Assembly: GCA_023257915.1 (NCBI GenBank)
Contig: JALRBB010000527.1
Span: 1 to 5,729 of the forward strand
DNA length: 5,729 nucleotides
Origin: Quisquiliibacterium sp.
GTDB taxonomy: Bacteria; Pseudomonadota; Gammaproteobacteria; Burkholderiales; Burkholderiaceae_E
Reading direction: 5' to 3'
Position numbers and translations under genes: made by a program. Shown piece by piece: positions 1 through 5,642 of the stretch. Positions within the stretch are counted from its first letter, which is position 1; each line of letters starts with the position of its first letter. The notes below the pieces were generated by a model. The model ran no database searches and was not told where the DNA came from. It worked only from the letters and a program-made list of their open reading frames with translations.

Positions 1-25
1 GTGATCGCCGGGTCAGGAGTCGCTG

Positions 26-496
26 ATGCGCTGCCCGTTCTGTGACCATGAGGACACCCAGGTCGTCGATAGCCGCGAGTCCGACGATGGCGACAGCGTG
101 CGCCGTCGCCGGCGCTGCTCGAACTGCGACAAGCGCTTCACGACCTATGAGCGGGTTGAACTATCGCTGCCTGCGGTGGTCAAGAAGAACGGCTCACGGG
201 TCGAGTTCGATCGACGCAAGCTGCGAGCCTCGCTGCAGCTGGCGCTGCGCAAGCGTCCGGTGGCCGCCGAGCAGGTCGATGCGACGATCCATCGCATCGA
301 GGAAAAGCTGCTGGGATTGGGGCTGCGCGAGATCGCGAGCGAGCGGATCGGCGAACTGGTGATGCGCGAACTCAAGCGCATCGACAAGATCGCCTATGTG
401 CGCTTCGCGTCGGTGTATCGCAGCTTCGAGGATATCGACGAGTTCGCCGACGCGATCCGCGAGGTGCGTCCGCGCAAGGCGAGTCGTTCGGACTGA
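26..496 (+). CDS. nrdR: NrdR, zinc-ribbon/ATP-cone transcriptional repressor of ribonucleotide reductase genes
   Basis: NrdR is a cytoplasmic repressor that senses ATP/dATP through its ATP-cone and binds NrdR boxes upstream of ribonucleotide reductase (nrd) operons. The 156-residue product has the usual family length. Residues 1-42 form the zinc ribbon, with the cysteine pairs C3/C6 and C31/C34 and the basic RRRRR run at 26-30 just before the second pair. The ATP-cone spans about residues 49-139, with LPAVVKKNG at 48-56, FDRRKL at 61-66 and the diagnostic [20 protein letters not shown] at 121-140. The tail is short and charged. The ATG has a good Shine-Dalgarno AGGAG at 15-19, six nt upstream. 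In many proteobacteria nrdR lies between glyA and ribD; here ribD is 2.7 kb further on, separated by two minus-strand genes. No NrdR-box-like palindrome was seen in this window, so its targets are elsewhere. The assignment is secure. Confidence 0.97.
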   Translation: MRCPFCDHEDTQVVDSRESDDGDSVRRRRRCSNCDKRFTTYERVELSLPAVVKKNGSRVEFDRRKLRASLQLALRKRPVAAEQVDATIHRIEEKLLGLGLREIASERIGELVMRELKRIDKIAYVRFASVYRSFEDIDEFADAIREVRPRKASRSD

Positions 497-497
497 G

Positions 498-535
498 ACC
501 GCATCCGGGCCCGCGTCAGCAGGCCCGCATGCGGT
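498..535. terminator. Hairpin between convergent nrdR and ThDP-enzyme genes, possible bidirectional terminator or 3'-end stabiliser
   Basis: The left arm ACCGCATCCGGGCC (498-511) pairs with the right arm GGCCCGCATGCGGT (522-535) around a 10-nt loop. Thirteen of fourteen pairs match, with one C/C mismatch. The structure begins 1 nt after the nrdR stop and lies 21 nt beyond the stop of the converging gene, so it would fold in both transcripts. No T-tract follows on either strand, so it is not a canonical intrinsic terminator. It may instead block 3' exonucleases or act with Rho. Confidence 0.55.
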
Positions 536-556
536 GGTGCCGACACGCGGATCGGC

Positions 557-2293
557 TCAGCGTTTTCCGACGCCGTCGCGAACTTGCGAGAGCGTCAGGT
601 TTGGCGTGATTGCCTCGGGGTCGACTTTCATGTGGATCAGGGCCGGCCGATTCTCGCGGCGGGCGAATTCGAGCGCGACGTCGAGTGCTGGTGCGAATTG
701 CGCAGTGGTCTCGACGCGAACGCCAAGACCACCGAACGCCTCGCAGAATTTGACGAAGTCCGGATTCGACAATTCACTGCCCAGTACCCGAGCCGGGTAT
801 TCGCGTTCCTGGTGCATCCGTATCGTGCCGTACATGCCGTTGTCGAACAGCACGACGACGACTCCGGCGCCATACTGGGCTGCGGTCGCGAACTCCTGAC
901 CCGTCATCAGAAAGTCGCCATCACCCGCGAAGCAGACCACCGTGCGGTCCGGTTGCGCGATCTTGGCGGCGATTGCCGACGGCACGCCGGCTCCCATCGC
1001 TCCGGAGGTCGGCGCCAGTTGCGAGCGGGTTTGGCCCTCGGCGTGGGCGGACAGCGGCGCGTAGCGCCAGAACCGGTGCGCCCAGGTGGCAAAGTTGCCG
1101 GCGCCGTTGGTGATGACTGCATCGACCGGTAGCTTTGCGCGCAGCGTCTGCACCACTTCCCATAGATCGAGCGCGGGCGACAGCTTTTGCATTGCCGGCG
1201 GACGTTTCTGCCAGGCTTCATATTCCGCGCGCGCCTGCGCCACCTGATCGCGCCAGGCGGACGAGTCGAGCTTGATCTGGGCCAGCGCCGCTGCCATCTC
1301 GGGCATTCCCGAGTTGATCATCACCGCAGCCTGATAAACCCGCCCGAGTTCCTCGGCGCCCGTATGCACATGGACCATCGGCTGGCTGGGCACCGGAATG
1401 CTGAACAGCGTGTAGCCCGAGGTGGTCATCTCCCCAAGACGCGGACCGATCGCGAGCACCAGATCAGACTCACGAACCCGCGCGGCCAGCTTCGGATTGA
1501 TGCCGATGCCCACGTCGCCGACGTAGTTCGGATGGTTGTTGTCGAACAGATCCTGGAAGCGGAACGCACAGGCGATCGGCAGCGCGTTCGTGGTCGCGAA
1601 GGTTTGCATGTCCTGCACCGCCTGTGGATTCCAGCCGCTGCCACCCAGAATCACGATCGGACGTTTCGCGCCTTCCAGCATGGCGCGCACGCGGGCCATC
1701 TCGGTCGGCGGCGGTGCGGCCCGCACCGGCGTGAACGCAGCAGTGTCGGGAACGGCGACCTGCTCGGTCAGCATGTCCTCGGGCAGCGCGAGCACCACAG
1801 GGCCGGGCCGGCCACTGGTGGCGGTCTGGAACGCATGGGCGATGTACTCCGGGATGCGGTCTGCGCGGTCGATCTGCCCGACCCACTTGGCCATTTCGCC
1901 GAACATCCGGCGATAGTCGATTTCCTGGAAGGCTTCGCGCTCGATGCAGTCGTTGGCGACCTGGCCAACCAGCACGATCATCGGTGTTGAGTCCTGGCGG
2001 GCGGTATGCACGCCGACCGACGCATTGGTTGCGCCGGGGCCGCGGGTGACCATCAGCACGCCCGGCTTGCCGGTGAGCTTTGCGTAGGCATCGGCCATGA
2101 AGGCTGCGCCACCCTCTTGGCGGCAGATCACGAACTGGATGCTTTCACGCTGATTGTGCAGGCCATCAAGGACGTCCAGGTAACTCTCGCCTGGAACGCC
2201 GAACACCGTGTTGACGCCGTGAATAGCCAGCGCATCGGCGAGCACGTGGCCGCCGCTTCGGGTGGCGGATGGCGATTGTTTACCTGCGGTCAT
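557..2293 (-). CDS. IlvB-like thiamine-diphosphate-dependent enzyme (carboligase/decarboxylase), substrate unknown
   Basis: This 578-residue protein has the full three-domain architecture of the acetolactate-synthase/pyruvate-oxidase superfamily (COG0028 type). The N-terminal Pyr domain (about 14-185) carries GVPGESYLDVLDGL at 32-45, the ThDP-activating glutamate E60 in CRQEGGAAF, and TRGPGATNASVGVHTA at 83-98. The central domain (about 195-345) includes PIVILGGSGW at 212-221. The C-terminal PP domain carries the Mg/ThDP motif GDGD at 457-460 through N485 (FDNGMYGT). All cofactor residues are present, so activity is likely. It differs from anabolic acetohydroxyacid synthase: the QHQM segment is absent, and TIRMHQ at 490-495 has His where AHAS has its 2-ketobutyrate-selecting Trp. 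No small regulatory subunit gene adjoins it. The start has GGAG at 2304-2307, 10 nt away, a slightly long spacing. It probably shares a transcript with the SIMPL gene 94 nt upstream. Alternatives include catabolic acetolactate synthase or a 2-oxoacid decarboxylase. The family is sure, the substrate is not. Confidence 0.9.
   Translation of the reverse strand: MTAGKQSPSATRSGGHVLADALAIHGVNTVFGVPGESYLDVLDGLHNQRESIQFVICRQEGGAAFMADAYAKLTGKPGVLMVTRGPGATNASVGVHTARQDSTPMIVLVGQVANDCIEREAFQEIDYRRMFGEMAKWVGQIDRADRIPEYIAHAFQTATSGRPGPVVLALPEDMLTEQVAVPDTAAFTPVRAAPPPTEMARVRAMLEGAKRPIVILGGSGWNPQAVQDMQTFATTNALPIACAFRFQDLFDNNHPNYVGDVGIGINPKLAARVRESDLVLAIGPRLGEMTTSGYTLFSIPVPSQPMVHVHTGAEELGRVYQAAVMINSGMPEMAAALAQIKLDSSAWRDQVAQARAEYEAWQKRPPAMQKLSPALDLWEVVQTLRAKLPVDAVITNGAGNFATWAHRFWRYAPLSAHAEGQTRSQLAPTSGAMGAGVPSAIAAKIAQPDRTVVCFAGDGDFLMTGQEFATAAQYGAGVVVVLFDNGMYGTIRMHQEREYPARVLGSELSNPDFVKFCEAFGGLGVRVETTAQFAPALDVALEFARRENRPALIHMKVDPEAITPNLTLSQVRDGVGKR
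2265..2278. repeat. 14-bp direct repeat, copy 1, inside the ThDP-enzyme N-terminal codons
   Basis: GCGGATGGCGATTG occurs here and again, identically and in the same orientation, at 2341-2354. On the coding strand this copy encodes part of the non-conserved N-terminal leader (around residues 6-10) of the ThDP enzyme. Flanking bases differ on both sides, so the repeat ends sharply. Confidence 0.5.
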
Positions 2294-2340
2294 CGGGAAA
2301 GTTCTCCATGGTTCGTCTTGTGGGAATGTTGAATTGTTGC

Positions 2341-2354
2341 GCGGATGGCGATTG
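2341..2354. repeat. 14-bp direct repeat, copy 2, in the gap upstream of the ThDP-enzyme gene
   Basis: This is the second exact copy of GCGGATGGCGATTG, starting 76 bp from the first and lying in the 94-nt gap between the SIMPL gene and the ThDP-enzyme gene. The rest of that gap shows no convincing terminator: only a 4-bp GCGC stem lies downstream of the SIMPL stop. There is also no recognisable -35/-10 pair on the minus strand, which favours co-transcription of the two genes. Confidence 0.5.
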
Positions 2355-2387
2355 CGAGGCGCATGAGCGCAGGCGGTATCGGGTTTA

Positions 2388-3140
2388 TCATTTCAGGCGC
2401 AGCGAGCCGCTGAAGCTTACCGTGACCGTGGTCTGGCCTGGCTGCATCGGCACCGTAGGCATCTCAGCGGCTGCCGAAAGCGCGGTGCGTGCCATCGGCA
2501 CCGGACGCGCGGACTGGCTCTTGTTGTAGCTGGCCTCGATCAGTTCGACGTCGCGAAAGCCCAGCGCCCGGGCGGCTTCGCGGGCATTTTCGTAAAAGCG
2601 CTCGGCCGCTTCGCGCATCAGCGTCTTCTCGATCTTTTGGCGGGCCGACGGCGACAACGAAAATCCGATCGAGCCCAGATGCATACGTCCCGACAACGTG
2701 CCGGTGGCGCGTGAGACCGCGTCGATGTCGCTGGACTGGGCCAGCAGCTCGGCGCGCACCCGCCAGGATTCGATTGCGCCGTCGCGCGTATGCCAGGGGT
2801 AAGTGGCGTAGTGGCCGGAGCTGACGGTCAGCGCCTTGTCCGCCTTCAGATCGACCAGTGCGGAGGCAAGCACCGCATTGGCTTCGGCCTGCACCGCGCC
2901 GGGCTGAGAGCCTTCGCGTTCGATGATGAAGACCGCGGTGGCGGTGTCCTTGGCCACTTCGGTGCTGGCCTGGGCCTGCATTCTGAGGACCGGACCCTCG
3001 GGGTTGGCGGGCTCCTGAGCATGGGCCAGACCAGCAGCGATCGCTACGAGAGCTGCACTGGTAAACCTCAGCGCGCGTTTCACGGACAGGCTAAGACGCG
3101 CCTGCATGAGCATGTTCGGAGGTGTCGTCATTGCACGCAT
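2388..3140 (-). CDS. Exported SIMPL-domain (DUF541, YggE-like) protein
   Basis: This 250-residue protein is likely periplasmic. The N-terminus has a basic stretch (K21, R22, R25), a hydrophobic core at about 27-38 and a probable signal peptidase I site after AHA at 39-41. There is no lipobox cysteine. The mature part fits the SIMPL/DUF541 family: a first half with VLRMQAQASTEVAKDTA (51-67), then SWRVRAELLAQSSDIDAVSRATG (125-147). It continues with the IGFSLS strand (158-163), the Ala-rich helix AAERFYENAREAARALGF (178-195) and a C-terminal VPMQPGQTTVTVSFSGSLRL (230-249). E. coli YggE has been linked to oxidative-stress protection, but the molecular activity of the family is unclear, so I infer only an envelope role. 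The start is fixed by AGGAG seven nt upstream; later Met codons at residues 4, 10 and 12 lack one. It diverges from ribD and is followed by the ThDP-enzyme gene. Confidence 0.88.
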   Translation of the reverse strand: MRAMTTPPNMLMQARLSLSVKRALRFTSAALVAIAAGLAHAQEPANPEGPVLRMQAQASTEVAKDTATAVFIIEREGSQPGAVQAEANAVLASALVDLKADKALTVSSGHYATYPWHTRDGAIESWRVRAELLAQSSDIDAVSRATGTLSGRMHLGSIGFSLSPSARQKIEKTLMREAAERFYENAREAARALGFRDVELIEASYNKSQSARPVPMARTALSAAAEMPTVPMQPGQTTVTVSFSGSLRLK

Positions 3141-3147
3141 TCGCGAT

Positions 3148-3152
3148 CTCCT
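3148..3152 (-). promoter_or_regulatory. Shine-Dalgarno that decides the SIMPL gene start
   Basis: On the minus strand this reads AGGAG, seven nt before the ATG at 3140-3138. It supports the first Met rather than Met4 (16 nt away), Met10 or Met12. It also lies inside the longest possible upstream extension of ribD on the other strand, which argues against that extension. Confidence 0.75.
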
Positions 3153-3221
3153 GGAGTGTCTTGCTTGGGTCGCGTGACAGACCGGTCGGGCAAGCGATCC
3201 GGAACTTCGAATGGTACTCGG

Positions 3222-3227
3222 TACAAT
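3222..3227 (+). promoter_or_regulatory. Putative -10 element of ribD, predicting a nearly leaderless mRNA
   Basis: TACAAT matches the sigma-70 -10 consensus at five of six positions and ends 8 nt before the ribD ATG at 3236. Transcription would therefore begin at or within a few bases of the start codon. I see no good -35: the hexamer at 17-bp spacing is CCGGAA. There is no extended -10 TG. No Shine-Dalgarno precedes the ATG, which agrees with leaderless translation. The whole SIMPL/ribD gap is only 95 bp, too short for an FMN riboswitch plus promoter. Confidence 0.5.
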
Positions 3228-3235
3228 CCTTGACG

Positions 3236-4345
3236 ATGTTCACCGAAGCCGACCACGATTTCATGACCCGGGCGCTGCAGCTGGCGGCGCTCGGGTTGAA
3301 CACCACGTCACCGAACCCGCGCGTGGGGGCGGTCGTTGTCAAGGACGGTCAGATCGTCGGCGAGGGATGGCATCGCCGGGCTGGTGAGCCGCATGCGGAG
3401 ATTGTTGCGCTGGCGCAGGCTGGCGCTCGCGCGCGTGGCGCGACGATCTACGTGACTCTGGAACCTTGTAGCCACTTCGGGCGAACGCCGCCATGCGCGC
3501 AGGCTCTGGTCGAAGCGCGCATCGCGCGTGTGGTGGCCGCGATGGAAGATCCGAACCCGCGGGTCAATGGTCGCGGTCTCGGCATGCTGCGAGACGCCGG
3601 TATCGATGTGCGTTGCGGGTTGCTGCAGGCACAGGCCGAGGCCTTGAACCCGGGCTTCATCGCCCGCATGTCGCGTGGCCTTCCCTGGGTGCGCATGAAG
3701 CTGGCTGCGAGTCTGGATGGTGGTACCGCGTTGCCCAACGGCATCAGCCAGTGGATCACCGGCGAGGCCGCGCGCACCGATGGGCATGCCTGGCGTGCCC
3801 GGGCCTGCGCGATCTTGACCGGGATTGGCACGGTGCGCGACGATGATCCGCAGATGAATGTGCGGATGGTGTCCGCCGAACGCCAACCGATGAAGGTACT
3901 GGTCGATTCGCGGCTGGAGGTCGATCTGGACGCGAAGATTCTGAAGGGCGCGCCCACGCTGGTGGTTTGCGCGACCGACAATCCGGGCAAGGAGCAGCAG
4001 CTGCGCGATCGCGGTTGTGAGGTCCTGAAGCTGGCCAATGCGCGCGGCAAAGTCGATCTGCCGGGTCTGATGCGTGAACTGGCAGCCCGCGAGATCAACG
4101 AATTGCATGTCGAGGCTGGTTCCAAGCTGAACGGTTCGCTGCTGCGCGAGGGCTGCGTTGACGAGCTGCTGCTGTATCTGGCGCCGTCGGTGCTGGGTCG
4201 TGCAACCGGCATGTTCGAACTGCCGGCGCTGGACCGGCTGGAAGATCGCTGCCGCTTGCGGTTCGAGACGGTCGAGATGATCGGAACTGACTTGCGGGTT
4301 CTGGCGCGCGTCGATCGCGATGCGGTGCCGACTGCTGAACACTGA
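3236..4345 (+). CDS. ribD: RibD, bifunctional diaminohydroxyphosphoribosylaminopyrimidine deaminase / 5-amino-6-(5-phosphoribosylamino)uracil reductase
   Basis: RibD carries out the second and third steps of the GTP branch of riboflavin synthesis in the cytoplasm: zinc-dependent deamination, then NADPH-dependent ribose reduction. With the ATG at 3236 the product is 369 residues, the usual family length. The deaminase domain (about 1-145) shows TSPNPRVGAVVV (24-35), the zinc ligand and catalytic pair H53-A-E55, and PCSHFGRTPPC (77-87) supplying C78 and C87. DPNPRVNGRG lies at 105-114. The reductase domain (about 150-360) has MKLAASLDG (154-162), SQWITG (171-176), ILTGIGTVRDDDP (193-205), HVEAGSKLNGSLL (291-303) and a typical C-terminus. 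One oddity is LDGGTA at 160-165, where relatives normally have Arg or Lys at position 163. An in-frame ATG at 3122 would overlap the divergent SIMPL gene and add 38 residues unlike RibD, so I reject it. The gene precedes ribE by 14 nt, in one operon. Confidence 0.97.
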   Translation: MFTEADHDFMTRALQLAALGLNTTSPNPRVGAVVVKDGQIVGEGWHRRAGEPHAEIVALAQAGARARGATIYVTLEPCSHFGRTPPCAQALVEARIARVVAAMEDPNPRVNGRGLGMLRDAGIDVRCGLLQAQAEALNPGFIARMSRGLPWVRMKLAASLDGGTALPNGISQWITGEAARTDGHAWRARACAILTGIGTVRDDDPQMNVRMVSAERQPMKVLVDSRLEVDLDAKILKGAPTLVVCATDNPGKEQQLRDRGCEVLKLANARGKVDLPGLMRELAAREINELHVEAGSKLNGSLLREGCVDELLLYLAPSVLGRATGMFELPALDRLEDRCRLRFETVEMIGTDLRVLARVDRDAVPTAEH

Positions 4346-4359
4346 GACGAGGAGCGTCG

Positions 4360-4971
4360 ATGTTTACCGGAATCGTGGCCGCGGTTGGCCGCATCGAGCG
4401 AGTCGAACCACTTGGCGACGGGCTGCGCCTGGTCGTGGACGCTGGCGCGCTGGATTTGAGCGATGTTGCGATCGGCGACTCAATCGCGATCCAGGGGGCC
4501 TGCATGACCGCGGTCGCGATCGACGGAAATCGTTTCACGGTTGAAGTCTCGCGCGAAAGCCTGAATCTGACCGTCGGGCTGGACGCGCCTGGCGAAGTCA
4601 ATCTGGAAAAGGCCTTGACGCTCGCCGATCGGCTGGGAGGTCATCTGGTCAGCGGGCATGTGGACGGGCTCGGCGAAGTGGCGCGTTTCGAGCCGGTCGG
4701 CGAATCCTGGCGCTTGGACATCCGGGTGCCTGCTGCTCTGTCGCGGTATTTCGCCTACAAGGGTTCGGCAACCATCAACGGGACCAGCCTGACCGTCAAT
4801 AGCGTCGTCGACGAGCCGGGCGCGGCGGTGATCAGCATCAACCTGATTCCCCACACGATCTCGGTGACCACCTTGCGCCATCTGAAGCTTGGCGATCGCG
4901 TCAATCTGGAGGTGGACCTGATCGCGCGTTACGTCGAGCGGATGCTCTCGCAGACCAATCTGGCTGGCTGA
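4360..4971 (+). CDS. ribE: RibE, riboflavin synthase alpha chain
   Basis: Riboflavin synthase dismutates two molecules of 6,7-dimethyl-8-ribityllumazine to riboflavin and its pyrimidine precursor, acting as a homotrimer. The 203-residue product starts with the hallmark MFTGIV and contains two tandem lumazine-binding barrels (about 1-96 and 97-192). Barrel one carries GDSIAIQGACMT at 39-50, with C48 and T50 at the expected active-site place; GACMT varies on the commoner GVCLT. The junction has LGGHLVSGHVDG at 92-103. Barrel two carries YKGSATINGTSLTVN at 133-147, NLIPHTISVTTL at 161-172, and ends with VNLEVDLIARYVER at 181-194, including D186. AGGAG at 4350-4354, five nt before the ATG, gives a strong ribosome site, in contrast to ribD. 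It lies 14 nt after ribD and is surely co-transcribed with it. The symbol follows the usage ribE for this enzyme; the E. coli gene is also called ribC. Confidence 0.97.
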   Translation: MFTGIVAAVGRIERVEPLGDGLRLVVDAGALDLSDVAIGDSIAIQGACMTAVAIDGNRFTVEVSRESLNLTVGLDAPGEVNLEKALTLADRLGGHLVSGHVDGLGEVARFEPVGESWRLDIRVPAALSRYFAYKGSATINGTSLTVNSVVDEPGAAVISINLIPHTISVTTLRHLKLGDRVNLEVDLIARYVERMLSQTNLAG

Positions 4972-4981
4972 GGCCGGCCTC
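4970..4981. repeat. 12-bp perfect palindrome at the ribE/marR convergent junction
   Basis: GAGGCCGGCCTC is self-complementary and overlaps the last bases of the ribE stop codon. The gap between the two convergent stops is only 22 nt. An overlapping weak stem pairs AGGCC (4971-4975) with GGCCT (4982-4986). There is no loop-plus-T-tract arrangement, so I do not call it a terminator. It is the only structure available to separate the two transcripts. Confidence 0.4.
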
Positions 4982-4993
4982 GGCCTACGGGGT

Positions 4994-5560
4994 CTAGAGA
5001 TCGGCGAGGGGCGTGTTGACCGCGCTCTCGTCGAGCAGATCCATCACGTCGAGCAGCTTGGCCAGCGAGGCGTGCAGTTGGCGCAATTCATCCGGATTGA
5101 GTTGGGACAATGCGTCCGGCAGCAGGCCGATCAGCGGCTTCGGGGCGCGTGCGATCAGCGCCAGTCCACGCGCCGTGGCATTGAGCCGAACGACACGCTG
5201 GTCTTCGGCATCACGCTCACGCACGATCAGCCCCAGCTTGACCATCTGTTCGACCAGATTGCTTGCGGTGGACTGATGGATCGACATCGCTTTGGCAAGA
5301 TCCGAGACGCGGATCCCGGGTGACTCCGACACTGTGGCCAGCGCCCATAGCTGCGAGCCGCCGATGCCGCAGGTGCGCTCGATGACCTGGAAGTGTTTTT
5401 TGACCGAGCGAAAGATCACCCGGAACTGGCGAAGGACTGCCGCCGGATTGTCCGGCGCATCCAGCGCATCGATGTTCGGCTGGGCGAGTGGCTGGGCTCC
5501 GGAGACGGGATGCGAGACTGGCTCGCCTTGGGGGCTGTGGCCGGAGCTGGATGCTGGCAT
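4994..5560 (-). CDS. MarR-family winged-helix transcriptional regulator
   Basis: MarR proteins are dimeric cytoplasmic DNA-binding regulators, often ligand-responsive and often acting on their own gene and a divergent neighbour. With the ATG at 5560 the product is 188 residues. Residues 1-38 are a Pro/Ser/Gln/Ala-rich, probably disordered extension, longer than in the typical family member of roughly 140-150 residues. Helix 1 (about 40-63) contains VLRQFRVIFRSVKKHFQVIE. The winged helix follows, with GIRVSDLAKAMS (82-93), recognition helix IHQSTASNLVEQMVKLGLI (94-112) and the beta-wing DAEDQRVVRLNATARG (117-132). Residues 152-176 form the C-terminal dimerisation helix. A TTG start at 5608 would add 16 residues, but the ATG has AGGAA eight nt upstream and is preferred. 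The gene converges on ribE and diverges from ribB, so it may control the rib genes; this is inference. Its ligand is unknown. Confidence 0.92.
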   Translation of the reverse strand: MPASSSGHSPQGEPVSHPVSGAQPLAQPNIDALDAPDNPAAVLRQFRVIFRSVKKHFQVIERTCGIGGSQLWALATVSESPGIRVSDLAKAMSIHQSTASNLVEQMVKLGLIVRERDAEDQRVVRLNATARGLALIARAPKPLIGLLPDALSQLNPDELRQLHASLAKLLDVMDLLDESAVNTPLADL

Positions 5561-5568
5561 GTTCGCTG

Positions 5569-5573
5569 TTCCT
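5569..5573 (-). promoter_or_regulatory. Shine-Dalgarno that decides the marR-type gene start
   Basis: On the minus strand this reads AGGAA, eight nt before the ATG at 5560-5558. The longer TTG start at 5608 has no comparable purine-rich site at the right distance and would place the putative -10 of this gene inside its own coding region. Confidence 0.65.
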
Positions 5574-5585
5574 GGCGTTTTCGAG

Positions 5586-5591
5586 ATTATC
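5586..5591 (-). promoter_or_regulatory. Putative -10 of the MarR-family gene
   Basis: The minus strand reads GATAAT, five of six matches to the -10 consensus, about 25 nt before the ATG. This leaves a short leader that still contains the AGGAA ribosome site. The -35 is poor: CCAAGC at 17-bp spacing. The element lies 39 bp from the ribB -10, so the two divergent promoters are close enough to interfere. Confidence 0.35.
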
Positions 5592-5601
5592 GCGCAGTTC
5601 G

Positions 5602-5617
5602 GGCTCAAGCTTGGACC
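5602..5617. promoter_or_regulatory. Candidate operator, 16-bp imperfect palindrome in the marR/ribB divergent gap
   Basis: GGCTCAAGCTTGGACC has the form GGnnCAAG-CTTGnnCC: six of eight base pairs match about the centre at 5609/5610, with an exact 8-bp core CAAGCTTG. Its length and symmetry are of the kind bound by MarR dimers. It lies between the two divergent -10 elements, overlapping the likely -35 region of both, where a bound repressor could block both promoters. Binding is inferred only from position and symmetry. Confidence 0.35.
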
Positions 5618-5630
5618 TCACGCGGCGTCG

Positions 5631-5636
5631 TAGAAT
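5631..5636 (+). promoter_or_regulatory. Putative -10 element of ribB, predicting a nearly leaderless mRNA
   Basis: TAGAAT matches the sigma-70 -10 consensus at five of six positions and ends 6 nt before the ribB ATG at 5643. A start site six to eight nt downstream would fall on or next to the ATG. TTGGAC at 5611-5616 resembles a -35 but the spacing is only 14 bp. The ATG has no Shine-Dalgarno. The 82-bp gap has no room for an FMN riboswitch. Confidence 0.5.
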
Positions 5637-5642
5637 AGCGGG

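Noticed and set aside
1..26. 3' end of an upstream gene such as glyA, ending in TGA at 2-4 or at 24-26 (the latter giving a TGATG overlap with nrdR)
   Set aside because: Either stop is possible but only a few codons are present, none recognisable as GlyA. The gene order makes glyA plausible, not demonstrable.
1056..1068. Small GGCGC/GCGCC hairpin
   Set aside because: Five-bp stem inside conserved coding sequence of the ThDP enzyme; readily explained by codon choice in GC-rich DNA.
1187..1990. 267-codon plus-strand open frame opposite the ThDP-enzyme gene
   Set aside because: His/Arg-rich translation with no recognisable domain, lying wholly antisense to a clearly conserved gene; expected as a shadow frame in GC-rich DNA.
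3122..3235. Longer ribD reading frame starting at ATG 3122 (38 extra residues)
   Set aside because: It would overlap the start and ribosome site of the divergent SIMPL gene, the added residues do not resemble RibD N-termini, and the 369-residue form already has the family length and start.
3141..3235. FMN riboswitch (RFN element) upstream of ribD
   Set aside because: The gap is 95 bp, the -10 lies at its very end, and I see none of the conserved RFN helices; the same applies to the 82-bp gap before ribB.
3308..4342. 344-codon minus-strand open frame opposite ribD
   Set aside because: Covers nearly exactly the antisense of ribD, Gln/His/Arg-rich and domain-free; a shadow of ribD codon usage.
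5561..5608. TTG start giving a 204-residue MarR-family protein
   Set aside because: No suitable ribosome site for TTG, whereas the ATG at 5560 has AGGAA at 8 nt; the extension would cover the putative marR -10 and part of the candidate operator.
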